Positions 34,868 to 44,672 of a DNA stretch of 64,000 nucleotides are shown here, one piece after another (position 1 is the first letter of the stretch; each line of letters opens with the position of its first letter). The notes below the pieces were generated by a model. That model was not told the DNA's origin and did not search any database. It was given only the letters and a program-made list of their open reading frames with translations. The stretch spans positions 124,001-188,000 of the forward strand of contig JADJAE010000009.1 of assembly GCA_016704445.1 (NCBI GenBank), given 5' to 3'. The DNA is from Deltaproteobacteria bacterium (GTDB lineage: Bacteria > Myxococcota_A > Polyangia > Polyangiales > Ga0077539). The position numbers and the translations under genes were made by a program.

Positions 34868-35984
34868 ATGATCAGCGATACCCGTAACCAGTTAGAGGAT
34901 CTCGCCCGCCGGGCAGAGAACCTCGGGAGGCATCTTTGACCTCCCGAGGCTGAAGAAGCGCGTGGAGGAGATCGATGCCGAGAGCGGCAACCCGGATTTC
35001 TGGAACCGGCCGACCAGCCAGAAGCTCCTGAAGGAGCGGGCCGACAAGGACGCGATGGTCCAGGCGGTGGAGGGGCTCCAGCGGGAGGTGCGCGACGCGG
35101 GCGAGCTGCTCGCGATGGCCGCCGAGGAGAACGACGAGTCCGTCGGCGCGGAGGTGGCCACCATCGCCGAGAAGCTGGAGGAGCGCACCCGCAAGCTGGA
35201 GCTCGACCAGATGCTCTCGGAGCCCGAGGACAAGGTCGACGCCATCGTCGAGATCAACGCCGGCGCCGGCGGGGTCGACGCGATGGACTGGACCCAGATG
35301 CTCCTGCGCATGTACGGCCGCTGGGCCGAGAAGCGCGGGTTCACGGTGAAGCTCCTCGACGAGACCGAGGGGGAAGAGGCCGGGCTCAAGAGCGTCTCCA
35401 TCCAGGTGAGCGGGCTCAACGCCTTCGGCTACCTGAAGAACGAGAACGGGGTGCACCGGCTGGTGCGCATCAGCCCCTTCGACGCCAACGCGCGGCGGCA
35501 GACGGCCTTCGCGGCGGTGGCGGTGACGCCCGACCTCGACGAGGACTTCGAGATCGAGCTCAAGGACGGCGACTACGACACCGACACCTTCCGCTCGGGC
35601 GGAAAGGGCGGGCAGAACGTCAACAAGGTCGAGACCGCGGTGCGCCTCACGCACAAGGCCACGGGCATCGTCGTGAAGTGCCAGAGCGAGCGCTCGCAGC
35701 ACGAGAACCGTCGCATCGCGCTCAAGACCCTGAAGGGCAAGCTCTACGCGCTGGAGAAGCAGAAGCGCGAGGACGCCTTCAAGGGGAAGTTCGAGTCCAA
35801 CAAGTCGGACATCGCCTTCGGCCACCAGGTGCGCAACTACGTGATGGCGCCGTACCAGCTCGTGAAGGACCTTCGCACCGACCACGAGACGGGCAACATC
35901 TCGGCGGTGCTCGACGGTGACCTCGACCCGTTCATCGAGTCGTCGTTGCTCGGCGCCATGAAGAAGAAGACCGCGAGCGCGTGA
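34868..35984 (+). CDS. prfB: Peptide chain release factor 2, with programmed +1 frameshift
   Basis: RF2 recognises UAA and UGA. Translation starts at ATG 34868 (MISDTRNQLEDL), reaches CTT TGA at 34934-34939, and must shift +1 (skipping T 34937) to continue with GAC at 34938. The product is about 371 residues, the usual length. Domain features: a coiled N-terminal domain, the anticodon-like tripeptide SPF (LVRISPFDAN), and the GGQ catalytic loop at about residues 247-249 (SGGKGGQNVNKVETAVRL). Its last four bases overlap the GTG of the following sulfatase-like gene. This frameshift is the well-studied autoregulation of prfB and shows the frame break is functional here. Confidence 0.95.
34924..34940 (+). 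promoter_or_regulatory. prfB programmed frameshift site
   Basis: The sequence CGGGAGG CAT CTT TGA C contains the three classical parts: an internal Shine-Dalgarno-like GGAGG three bases before the slippery codon, CTT, and TGA followed by C. The +1 slip places GAC in frame. It matches the arrangement of the E. coli prfB site (CTTTGAC). Confidence 0.95.
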
Positions 35985-38641
35985 CCCCCCGCCTGACCCG
36001 CGGCCTCGGTGTAACGGCGGGTCTCGTCGCGCTCGGGGGCGTCGGTCTGGCGGACGGCCTGCTCGCCTGGTCGCGCGCCCCGCGAGGGTCGCTGCCGCCG
36101 TCGCTGGGCCTGCTGGTCGTGCTCCAGTGCGCGGCCACGCTGCTCAGCCTCGGCATCGGCCTCGGCCTCCTCGAGGAGCTCATCCTCTACTCCGCCCGCA
36201 CGGTGCCCTGGCTCTGCCGCGTCGCCGGGTGGCTCCTCGCCGGCCCGCGCCGGTGGTTCGCCCGCGACCCCGACCGCGCCGCCGGTCTGGCCGCGCTCGC
36301 GATCGGCATCGCCGTCGCCCTCGGCCCGCTCTACCCCGTCTCGTACACCGTCCAGCGCACCTTCCACTCGAAGTCCCTCGCGGCGCTCGCGATCTTCCTC
36401 GCGCCCTTCGCCTTCGCCGCCGTCGCCTCGGTGCTGCTGCTGCTCCTGTCCGGCCCGATGCGCTGGCTCTTCCACCGCCTCGGCCGCCTCGCCTCGCCCG
36501 GCGTCGTGCTCTCGGTCACCGTCGTGGCCGTCGCGGCGCAGACGGTGCGCTTCTTCGCCCTCAACTGGGCCGGGTTCCGCAACCTGGAGTTCGGCGCCGT
36601 CGCCCTCCTCGGCGCGCTGCTCGTCGCCAACGGCCTCGCGCTGCTCCTGCTGGGCCGACGCGTCGTCCGCCGCGCCGCGCCGCTGCGCCGCCGCGTGCCG
36701 CTCGCGCTCTCCATCGTCTCCGTGGCGGCGATCGTCACCTCGGCCTTCACGCTCGGCGCCCGGCAGACCGTGGCCGCGACGCTCTTCAACCGCAGCCTCC
36801 TCGCGCAGCGGGTCGCGCGCACGCTGCAGCTCAGCCTCGACTTCGACGGCGACGGGTACTCCGCGGTCTTCAACGGCGGCGACTGCAACGACCGCGACGC
36901 GCGCATCTCGCCGCGCGCCCACGACGTGCCGGGCAACGGCCGCGACGAGAACTGCTCGGGCCGGGACGCCCGGCTCGAGGCGGAGGAGAGCACCGGCCAC
37001 CTGGTCCCGCTGCCGCCGGAGGCCCCGCAGCAGCCGCCGAGCTTCGGGCTGCTCTCCATCGACGCGATGCGACCCGACCACCTCGGCTCCTACGGCTACC
37101 GCCGCCCGACCACGCCCAACATCGACCGCTTCGCCCGCGGCGCGGCCCGCTTCACCAACGCCTACTGCGCCTCGCCCCGCTCGCTGCGCTCCTTCGGCAG
37201 CCTCTGGGTGGGCCGCTACGCCTCGCTCGTCTCCTGGGGCAACGACGTGCAGTTTCCGCCGCTGGAGCTCTCGAACGTCACCCTCGCCGAGCAGCTCTCG
37301 AGCGCCGGGTACCTCACCGCGGCCTTCCCCGCGACGGCCTATTTCTCCCACACCGCGGGCTTCTTCCAGGGCTTCCAGCAGGTGGTGGAGGAGCCCGGTT
37401 TCAAGCCCGACGCGGCCCCCGCCGTCGCGCGCATGCAGGCCTTCCTCCGCGAGCACGAGAACGACCCGCAGCCCTTCTTCATGTGGTCCCACATCATGGA
37501 GACCCACGACCCCTACCGCGACCGCACCGAGCCCCGGGACTTCGGCCACTCGCAGATGGACCAGTACGACGAGGAGCTCGCGGGCGCCGACGCGGCCATC
37601 GCACCGCTGCTCACGCAGCTCGACGAGCTGGCCGCCAAGCGACCGCTGGTGGTGATCCTCTTCGGCGACCACGGCGAGGCCTTCGGGGAGCACGGCGTCT
37701 ATCACCACTCCTTCGACCTCCACGACGAGGCGCTGCGGGTGCCCATCATCGTGCGCGCTCCGGGCGTGACGCCGGGCTCCCGGCACGCGCTCACCAACCT
37801 GTTCGACCTCAACCCCACGCTGCTCAACTTCGCGGGGAGGCCCCCTGTCGCTCCGGTGTCCGGGCGCTCGCTGCTGCCGGTGCTCTACGACCCGTCGCCG
37901 GGCTCGCTCATGCCCCCCGGGTGGCGTCGCTGGCTCTTCGCCGAGGTGACCCCGGACGGGCTCTTCCCCTCGGAGCAGAAGTCCATCTACGCGCCGCCGT
38001 TCAAGCTGATCCACGACCTGCGGCGCGGCACCTGGGAGCTGTTCGACATCTCCCGCGACCGCGGGGAGATCCGCAACCTCTACGACGACCGGCCCGAGCT
38101 CGCCGCCGAGCTGCGCGAGCGCCTCGTCACCTGGACCGACCACGGCGCCCTCGCCACCAACCGCTCCAACGAGCAGATCGCCGCGGCGCGCCTGCGGTCC
38201 GAGCCCGCGATGCAGCACCCGCTGCACGTGCGCTTCGGCGACGTGGCCGAGCTCCTCGGCTACGACCTCCCCGCGGACAGCGTCCCCATCGATGGGACCT
38301 ACCGCGCGGTGCTCTACTGGCGCGTGCTCCGTCGCACCCGGGTCCCGGTGTACATCGTCGTCTCCTTCGACCCGGTCGACGCCCAGCCCATCTGGCCGCT
38401 CTTCGTCGCCCGCCACGCGCCCATCTACGGCCGCTACCCGACGACCGAGTGGCGGCCCGGGGAGATCCTCCGGGACGAGGTGTCGCTGCGCGTCGACCCG
38501 GAGATGAGGCCCGTGCGGCTGCGCACCTTCGTCTCCCTGGAGGTCGAGGGTGACGGCCGGCGCATCGGCCCCGAAGGCGTGAACGCCCCCGACGACCGGC
38601 TGGAGATCGCCCCGGTGGAGATCACCCCCCGGGCTCCCTAG
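35981..38641 (+). CDS. Membrane-anchored sulfatase-like protein with a MopE-type calcium motif
   Basis: 886 residues, GTG start overlapping prfB. About seven membrane helices (1-265) precede a large extracytoplasmic domain. Residues about 287-330 (DFDGDGYSAVFNGGDCNDRD then PGNGRDENCSG) match the calcium-binding repeat of MopE and myxobacterial surface proteins. From about 355 on, an alkaline phosphatase-superfamily sulfatase fold is clear: SIDAMRPDHLGSYGYRRPTT, HIMETHDPY, ILFGDHGEAFGEHG, and DLNPTLL. The nucleophile position reads S-L-R-S-F (residues 401-405, AYCASPRSLRSFGSL) instead of C/S-x-P-S-R. The last 200 residues are unassigned beta-rich sequence. It could be a lipid or glycan headgroup hydrolase/transferase; sulfatase activity is uncertain. 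Confidence 0.82.
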   Translation: MTPRLTRGLGVTAGLVALGGVGLADGLLAWSRAPRGSLPPSLGLLVVLQCAATLLSLGIGLGLLEELILYSARTVPWLCRVAGWLLAGPRRWFARDPDRAAGLAALAIGIAVALGPLYPVSYTVQRTFHSKSLAALAIFLAPFAFAAVASVLLLLLSGPMRWLFHRLGRLASPGVVLSVTVVAVAAQTVRFFALNWAGFRNLEFGAVALLGALLVANGLALLLLGRRVVRRAAPLRRRVPLALSIVSVAAIVTSAFTLGARQTVAATLFNRSLLAQRVARTLQLSLDFDGDGYSAVFNGGDCNDRDARISPRAHDVPGNGRDENCSGRDARLEAEESTGHLVPLPPEAPQQPPSFGLLSIDAMRPDHLGSYGYRRPTTPNIDRFARGAARFTNAYCASPRSLRSFGSLWVGRYASLVSWGNDVQFPPLELSNVTLAEQLSSAGYLTAAFPATAYFSHTAGFFQGFQQVVEEPGFKPDAAPAVARMQAFLREHENDPQPFFMWSHIMETHDPYRDRTEPRDFGHSQMDQYDEELAGADAAIAPLLTQLDELAAKRPLVVILFGDHGEAFGEHGVYHHSFDLHDEALRVPIIVRAPGVTPGSRHALTNLFDLNPTLLNFAGRPPVAPVSGRSLLPVLYDPSPGSLMPPGWRRWLFAEVTPDGLFPSEQKSIYAPPFKLIHDLRRGTWELFDISRDRGEIRNLYDDRPELAAELRERLVTWTDHGALATNRSNEQIAAARLRSEPAMQHPLHVRFGDVAELLGYDLPADSVPIDGTYRAVLYWRVLRRTRVPVYIVVSFDPVDAQPIWPLFVARHAPIYGRYPTTEWRPGEILRDEVSLRVDPEMRPVRLRTFVSLEVEGDGRRIGPEGVNAPDDRLEIAPVEITPRAP

Positions 38642-40404
38642 CGCTCCGCCGACGGGCTCCTCCGGGACGACCCGAGCTCGATCGGAGGAGAGCCGTCGGG
38701 CTGCGCCAACACCCGGGCGCGCCGGAAGATCCAGGTCTCTGCGCCGATGGAGCGGTGCATGCGCACGCAGCGGAGCGGCGCGGGGAGCTCGCACTTCGAG
38801 CGCAGGGCCCAGGCGTAGCCGAGCGATCCGTCGAGGAGGCCGGTCATGAGGCCGCGCCCGTCGGGGTCGCGGTTGAGCCGCGCGAAGTGCGGATCGAGCG
38901 GTCGGTCGGTGGGGAGGTAGTAGGTCGCGAAGTCCTCGCCGACGAGGGCGTAGTCGGGCGCCCGCTGAGTGACGTCCCGGAAGGCTCCGCGCGACTCGGC
39001 GACGCCGGGGAGGGGGCTGCGCTCGCGGTCGGGCTCGGGGCCCACGCGGGTGATGCGGAGGTGCGTGGGGAGGTTGGGGAGGTACTGGTTGCCTCCGTAG
39101 ATCTCCAGGGTGGCTCCGCGAGGCAGCGCGGCGAGGAAGCGCTGCGCGGCGTTGCGGGAGTCGAGCACGAGGGTGCCGTCCACCGAGGCCACGTCGATCG
39201 CCTGCGGGAGCAGCGCGAGCCCTAGCAGCGCCGCGCCGAGAGGGCGCGCTCGGGGGGAGAGCCGCTCGAGCAGCGCGTCGAAGGCCACGCCGACATAGGT
39301 GGGCAGCAGGACGATCATCGGCATCAGGTGCCGCTCCATGGTCCATCGCAAGGGGATGATGAAGAGCGCGAGGTAGGAGAGCGCCGCGACCGCGGGGAGG
39401 GCGGCGCGCACGCGAGGGACTCCCCGGCGGCCCGAGAGGGCGAGGCCGAGGCCGAGGAGGGCGGCGAGCGCGACGGCCCGCGAGGCGAAGAGGGGCACCG
39501 CCTGCGCGACCTCGCGGAGGATCGCGTCGACCCCCAGCAGGTCGCGACCGACGACCACCCAGTCGGCGTTGGCGGGGCCGGTGATCCAGGCGATGCGACG
39601 CGCGTAGCCCACGGGGTTGGTGACGGCGCCTGCGACGAGCAGGTAGAGCCCGGCCGACGCTGCGAGGGCGCGCCAGAGGGCGGGGCGCAGCAGCACCGAG
39701 CGGAGGGTGCGGTCGCCGCGGGAGAGCGCCGGGCCCACGAGCAGGGCCCACGGCGCGGCCAGGAAGAAGAGCGGAATCGACTGGTCCTTGGTGAGGGCGG
39801 CGGCGGCGGCGCAGAGGAGGGCGCGCTGCTCCCGGGCCTCGCCAGCGAGCACCCGATCGAGCTCGACCAGCCCGAGGGTCACCCAGAAGAGGCAGGGGAT
39901 GTCGCTGTTGCCGCTGTGCGAGAAGTACACGAGCACAGGGTTGAGGGCCGTGACCGCCGCCGCCGCGTCGCCCGCTCGCTCACCCCAGACGCGAGCGACC
40001 AGCCGTCGCACGTTGAAGAGCACCCCGACGGCCATCAGCAGCGTGACCGTGCGCGCCACGACCTCGATGGGGGTCATGTACCGGGGCTGGATGAGCTCGT
40101 GCAGCAGCGCCTGCTGCGTCGCTGCGGGAGCGCGCAGGGCGCCCAGCGCGATCCACGGCAGCGAGAGCAGGGTGAGGAGCGTGAGCTGCAGCGGGGGGTA
40201 GCGGAAGAAGTGTCCGGGGCGCCAGGTCTCGACCACGGCTCCGAGGCCGCACGGGCGGGGGGAGAGCGAGTCGTTGTGCCAGGCGTCGGTGCAGGGGATG
40301 TCCCAGGTGAATCCCACGAGGCAGGCGAGCACGAAGAGCGCGACGATCCAGGTGAAGGGGCGGCGCGGGTCGGGCGCTCGGAGTCGGGAGAGGAGGGCCT
40401 TCAT
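38638..40404 (-). CDS. GT-C fold glycosyltransferase-like membrane protein (GT39/ArnT type)
   Basis: 588 residues. N-terminal helix followed by an acidic, Asp-containing first extracytoplasmic loop (WDIPCTDAWHNDSL), as in PMT/ArnT enzymes that use polyprenyl-phosphate sugars. About eleven to twelve hydrophobic helices run to about residue 420, including HSGNSDIPCLFWVTLGLVEL and TKDQSIPLFFLAAPWALL. A soluble C-terminal domain (about 440-588) contains LEIYGGNQYLPNLPTHL. Acceptor and sugar are unknown. The gene is convergent with the sulfatase-like gene (4-bp overlap) and divergent (83 bp) from lysS. An alternative is a membrane protein of other function with a GT-C fold. Confidence 0.72.
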   Translation of the reverse strand: MKALLSRLRAPDPRRPFTWIVALFVLACLVGFTWDIPCTDAWHNDSLSPRPCGLGAVVETWRPGHFFRYPPLQLTLLTLLSLPWIALGALRAPAATQQALLHELIQPRYMTPIEVVARTVTLLMAVGVLFNVRRLVARVWGERAGDAAAAVTALNPVLVYFSHSGNSDIPCLFWVTLGLVELDRVLAGEAREQRALLCAAAAALTKDQSIPLFFLAAPWALLVGPALSRGDRTLRSVLLRPALWRALAASAGLYLLVAGAVTNPVGYARRIAWITGPANADWVVVGRDLLGVDAILREVAQAVPLFASRAVALAALLGLGLALSGRRGVPRVRAALPAVAALSYLALFIIPLRWTMERHLMPMIVLLPTYVGVAFDALLERLSPRARPLGAALLGLALLPQAIDVASVDGTLVLDSRNAAQRFLAALPRGATLEIYGGNQYLPNLPTHLRITRVGPEPDRERSPLPGVAESRGAFRDVTQRAPDYALVGEDFATYYLPTDRPLDPHFARLNRDPDGRGLMTGLLDGSLGYAWALRSKCELPAPLRCVRMHRSIGAETWIFRRARVLAQPDGSPPIELGSSRRSPSAER

Positions 40405-40487
40405 GGGGGCTCGTCGGTGGGGGCGTGGAGCGGGGGCGCGAACGCGTGACCGCCGGGGCGCGGGTCGGTATAACCCGCGCCCATCCG

Positions 40488-42101
40488 ATGAGCGACACGA
40501 ACAGCACCCTCGAATCGGTGCGCCGCGCCAAGGCCGAGGCCTGGCGGGCGCGCGGCCACCTCCCCTTCGGCAACGACCCGGGGCCCCTCAATACCCTCGC
40601 GAGTATTCGCGCGGCGCACGAGCACCAGAAGGAGGCCTTCAACGCCGACCCCGAGCACGCGCACTACCGCGTCGCGGGCAGGGTGGTGGCGCTGCGCGAC
40701 ACCGGCAAGCTGGTGTTCATCAAGCTGCGCGACGGCACCGGGGAGATCCAGCTCTTCTGCTCGGCGCGCGACCTCGGCGAGGACTTCTCGCTCCTCAAGG
40801 AGATCGACCTCGGAGACATCGTGCTGGTCGAGGGGCCGCCGATGCGCACCCGGCTGCTCGAACTCTCGGTGCTCGCCAAGACCCTGCGCCCGCTGTCCAA
40901 GAGCTACACGCCCATCCCGAGCGAGTGGTTCGGCATCAGCGAGGTCGAGACCCGCTACCGCCAGCGCTACACCGACCTCATCGCCAACTACCCCGAGGTC
41001 AACGAGGTGTTCCGCGCCCGCTCGATCATCGTGCGGGCGCTGCGCGAGTGGCTCGACGACCGGGACTTCATGGAGGTCGAGACCCCGACGCTCAACTCCG
41101 TGCGAGGCGGCGCGACGGCCAAGCCCTTCACCACGCACCACAACGCGCTCGACCTCGACCTCTACCTCCGCGTCGCGCCCGAGCTCTACCTCAAGCGCCT
41201 CATCGTGGGCGGCCTCGACCGCGTCTACGAGATCGGCCGCGTGTGGCGCAACGAGGGCCTCTCCACGCGGCACAACCCGGAGTTCACGATCCTGGAGTTC
41301 TACCAGGCCTACGCGACCTACCGGGAGCTCATGGACGAGACCGAGGAGCTCGTCACCCACGTCGACGCCCGCCTCTCCGCGAAGTTTCCGCGGTTCTCGA
41401 GCGGGCGCTCGTACTCGCTGGCGCGCCCGTGGCGTCGCGTGCGGATGCTCGACGCGGTCACCACGGCGATCGCGAGGCGGCACCCCGAGCTGGTCGACGC
41501 GTGGGCCGACGGCGCCGAGCTCTCGGGCTGGGGCCGGGTGCGCGCGGCGGTGCTCGCCACCCCGTCGCTCCAGCGCGAGCACCGGGAGTACCTCAACAAG
41601 TGCACCACCGCGGGCGAGCTGCTCTTCGCGATGTTCGAGCTCTTCGCCGAGTCCTCGCTGATCGATGACTACCGCTCCGACGACGGCTCGCAGAGCGTGC
41701 CGGTCTTCATCGTCGACTACCCCTTCGACGTGTCGCCGCTGGCCCGCAAGAAGGACTCCGACAAGCAGGCCGCGCAGTACGGCGCGGACTTCCCGGTGAC
41801 CTTCACCGACCGCTTCGAGCTCTTCGTGGAGGGCCGCGAGCTCGCCAACGCCTTCAGCGAGCTCAACGACCCCGACGACCAGGCCGAGCGCTTCCGGGCG
41901 CAGCTCGGCAACCGCGAGCGGGGCGACGAGGAGGCGATGGACTTCGACGCCGACTACATCCGCGCGCTCTCCTACGGCATGCCCCCGACGGCGGGCTTCG
42001 GCCTCGGCGTAGACCGCCTGGTGATGCTCCTCACCGGGCAGAAGAGCATCCGCGACGTGGTGCTCTTCCCGCAGCTGCGCCCCGAGTCGGATGGCCGTTG
42101 A
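40488..42101 (+). CDS. lysS: Lysyl-tRNA synthetase, class II
   Basis: 537 residues from ATG 40488; an open frame extends upstream without similarity. An N-terminal OB-fold anticodon-binding domain (VAGRVVALRDTGKLVFIKLRD) is followed by the class II catalytic core: motif 2 (YEIGRVWRNEGLSTRHNPEFT), the LysRS block VETPTLNSVRGGATAKPF, and motif 3 (GFGLGVDRLVMLLTGQKSIRDV). Substrate-contact sequences such as ELANAFSELND are present. The start of the next gene overlaps by 11 bp, coupling it to lipoprotein-release genes lolC/E and lolD. This lysS-lol order is known in delta-proteobacteria/Myxococcota. Confidence 0.96.
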   Translation: MSDTNSTLESVRRAKAEAWRARGHLPFGNDPGPLNTLASIRAAHEHQKEAFNADPEHAHYRVAGRVVALRDTGKLVFIKLRDGTGEIQLFCSARDLGEDFSLLKEIDLGDIVLVEGPPMRTRLLELSVLAKTLRPLSKSYTPIPSEWFGISEVETRYRQRYTDLIANYPEVNEVFRARSIIVRALREWLDDRDFMEVETPTLNSVRGGATAKPFTTHHNALDLDLYLRVAPELYLKRLIVGGLDRVYEIGRVWRNEGLSTRHNPEFTILEFYQAYATYRELMDETEELVTHVDARLSAKFPRFSSGRSYSLARPWRRVRMLDAVTTAIARRHPELVDAWADGAELSGWGRVRAAVLATPSLQREHREYLNKCTTAGELLFAMFELFAESSLIDDYRSDDGSQSVPVFIVDYPFDVSPLARKKDSDKQAAQYGADFPVTFTDRFELFVEGRELANAFSELNDPDDQAERFRAQLGNRERGDEEAMDFDADYIRALSYGMPPTAGFGLGVDRLVMLLTGQKSIRDVVLFPQLRPESDGR

Positions 42102-43727
42102 CCTGATCATCCTCTGGATCGCCTCTCGCGCGGTGGTCTCTCAGGCCCGCCGGCGGTGGCTCTACGCGGCGTGGATGGTCGGCGCCCTCGCGCTGTCGTT
42201 CCTCTGCCTGAAGCTGGCCGCGAGGATGGAGCCGCGCGGCTTCGACCCGACGCCCTCGCTCGCCCTGGTGGCGCTGCGCGTGGGGGTGCTGGTCTCGGCG
42301 CTGGAGGCGTACTTCCTCTCCACCCTGCTCTGGATGCCGAAGCTCTTCGACCGGCTGGAGAAGGTCGCCGCGGAGCTCACCATCGCCGTGCGGCAGCTCC
42401 GCGCCCGCAAGAGCGGCTTCCTCACGGTGATCTCCTTCCTGGCCTTCCTGGGCGTGGGCCTCGGGTCCTTCGCCCTCTGCATGACCATCTCGATCATGGG
42501 GGGCTTCGGCAACGACCTGAAGCACAAGATCCTGGGCAACAACCCCCACGTGGTGGTCGACCGCGAGCGCGGCGGCTTCACCGACTGGCAGCCCCTGCTG
42601 CGCAGCATCCGGGCGCTGCCCGAGGTGAGCGCCGCGACGCCGCTGGTGCAGGGCGAGGTGATGATCACCTCGCAGACCAACCTGTCCGGGGTGATCCTCC
42701 GGGGCATCGACCCGGCGCAGGGCGGGGCGGCCATCGGGCTGCGGCGCGAGCTCATCCGAGGCCGCATCGAGTACATGGAAGACCCCTCGAGGCTCGATCA
42801 CCTGAGCCCGAGCGACCGTCGCCCGGTGGTGGGGCGCGGCGAGCTCGAGCTCCCCACGACGCGCCTCGACGGCCTCTCGGGCTTCAGCGACACGGGCTCC
42901 CTCCGGCCGCCGCCTCCGGGCGCTCCGACCGACCCGCTGCCGGGCATCGTGGTGGGCCGCGAGCTCGCCACCAACCTGCACCTCTCGGTGGGCGACGAGG
43001 TGCGCGTGGTGTCGCCCTTCGGTTCGCTGGGCCCGCTGGGCCCCGTGCCCAAGACGAAGCTCTTTCGCGTCGCGGGCATCTTCTATTCGGGGATGTACGA
43101 ATACGACACCAAGTATGCGTACGTGCTCATCCCGGTGGCGCAGCGCTTCTTCAACTACCGCGACGGGGCCATCACGGCGATCGAGGTGCGCCTCCGCGAC
43201 GTCGACCTCAGCGACCAGGTGGTGGCGGCGGTCGAGGGCCCGGCGCGCGCGCGCAGCCTGCGCGTGCGCGACTGGAAGCAGCTCAACCAGAACCTCTTCC
43301 GCGCGCTCAAGCTGGAGAAGCTGCTGATCTGGCTGCTGCTCACGGTGGCGATCATCGTGGCGAGCTTCAGCATCGTGGCGACGCTGCTGCTGCTGGTGAC
43401 CGAGAAGGGCCGGGAGATCGCGGTGCTCAAGGCGATGGGGGCGACGGACGGGTTCATCACCCGGGTGTTCCTGTCGGTGGGCGGGCTCATCGGGGTGGTG
43501 GGCGCGCTGCTCGGGACGAGCGCCGCGGTGCTCTCCGCCATGGTGATGAAGCACGTGGGGATCCCGCTCGATCCAGAGGTCTATTACATCGACCGGCTGC
43601 CGGTGCTCATCGCCCCGGCGGACTACAGCCTGGTGTTCGTGACGTCGGTGGGAATCTGCCTGTTGGCGGCGACCTTCCCGGCGGTGCTCGCGGGTCGGCT
43701 CCGACCCGTGGAGGGGCTTCGGTTCTC

Positions 43728-43731
<4 letters not shown>
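42091..43731 (+). CDS. Lipoprotein-releasing ABC transporter permease (LolC/LolE family)
   Basis: 546 residues. The family has four membrane helices: one near the start (VISFLAFLGVGLGSFALCMTI), then a large periplasmic loop (about 155-405), then three C-terminal helices (IWLLLTVAIIVASFSIVATLL; VGGLIGVVGALLGTSAAVLSA; FVTSVGICLLAATFPAVLAG). An extra N-terminal pair of helices (1-90) precedes the usual start. The conserved LolC/E core segment AVRQLRARKSGFLTVISFLA, MGGFGNDLKHKILG and the coupling region EKGREIAVLKAMGATDGFI are present. One permease plus one ATPase suggests a LolF-like homodimer. It sits 11 bp inside lysS and overlaps lolD by 4 bp. Confidence 0.9.
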
Positions 43732-44462
<731 letters not shown>

Positions 44463-44532
44463 GGCGCCGTCCGGCGATCAGCCGGTCGCTTCGGGGGGGG
44501 ACGGGGTCGGTAGCGGGGGGGACAGGGAGGAG

Positions 44533-44556
44533 GGGCACCCTCGGGGGAGGGTGCCC
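44533..44556 (+). terminator. Terminator-like hairpin after lolD
   Basis: GGGCACCCTC (44533-44542) and GAGGGTGCCC (44547-44556) form a perfect 10-bp stem with a GGGG loop, about 70 bp after the lolD stop. No T-run follows; instead the next bases TCAGA are the target duplication of an insertion sequence. It is the most stable simple hairpin noticed in this part of the window and probably ends the lysS-lol transcript. Confidence 0.6.
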
Positions 44557-44561
44557 TCAGA

Positions 44562-44581
44562 CTCAGGTTTGGCCCTTGACG
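44562..44581 (+). repeat. Left terminal inverted repeat of the IS
   Basis: 20 bp identical, in inverted orientation, to the right end. The bases GA just outside (44560-44561) also match only because they are part of the TCAGA duplication. Confidence 0.85.
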
Positions 44582-44672
44582 AGGGAGTGATCGACGGCGC
44601 GGTGCCCACCGTCGGGTCGAGCGCCGCGTCGAGTGCCGCGTGGGTTGGCGCGCGTCGCCATGCGCGTACGTC

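Noticed and set aside
34962..35984. A shorter RF2 starting at 34962 without frameshift.
   Set aside because: It would lack the first 30 or so residues, and the upstream ATG plus GGAGG-CAT-CTT-TGA-C element exactly matches the programmed site.
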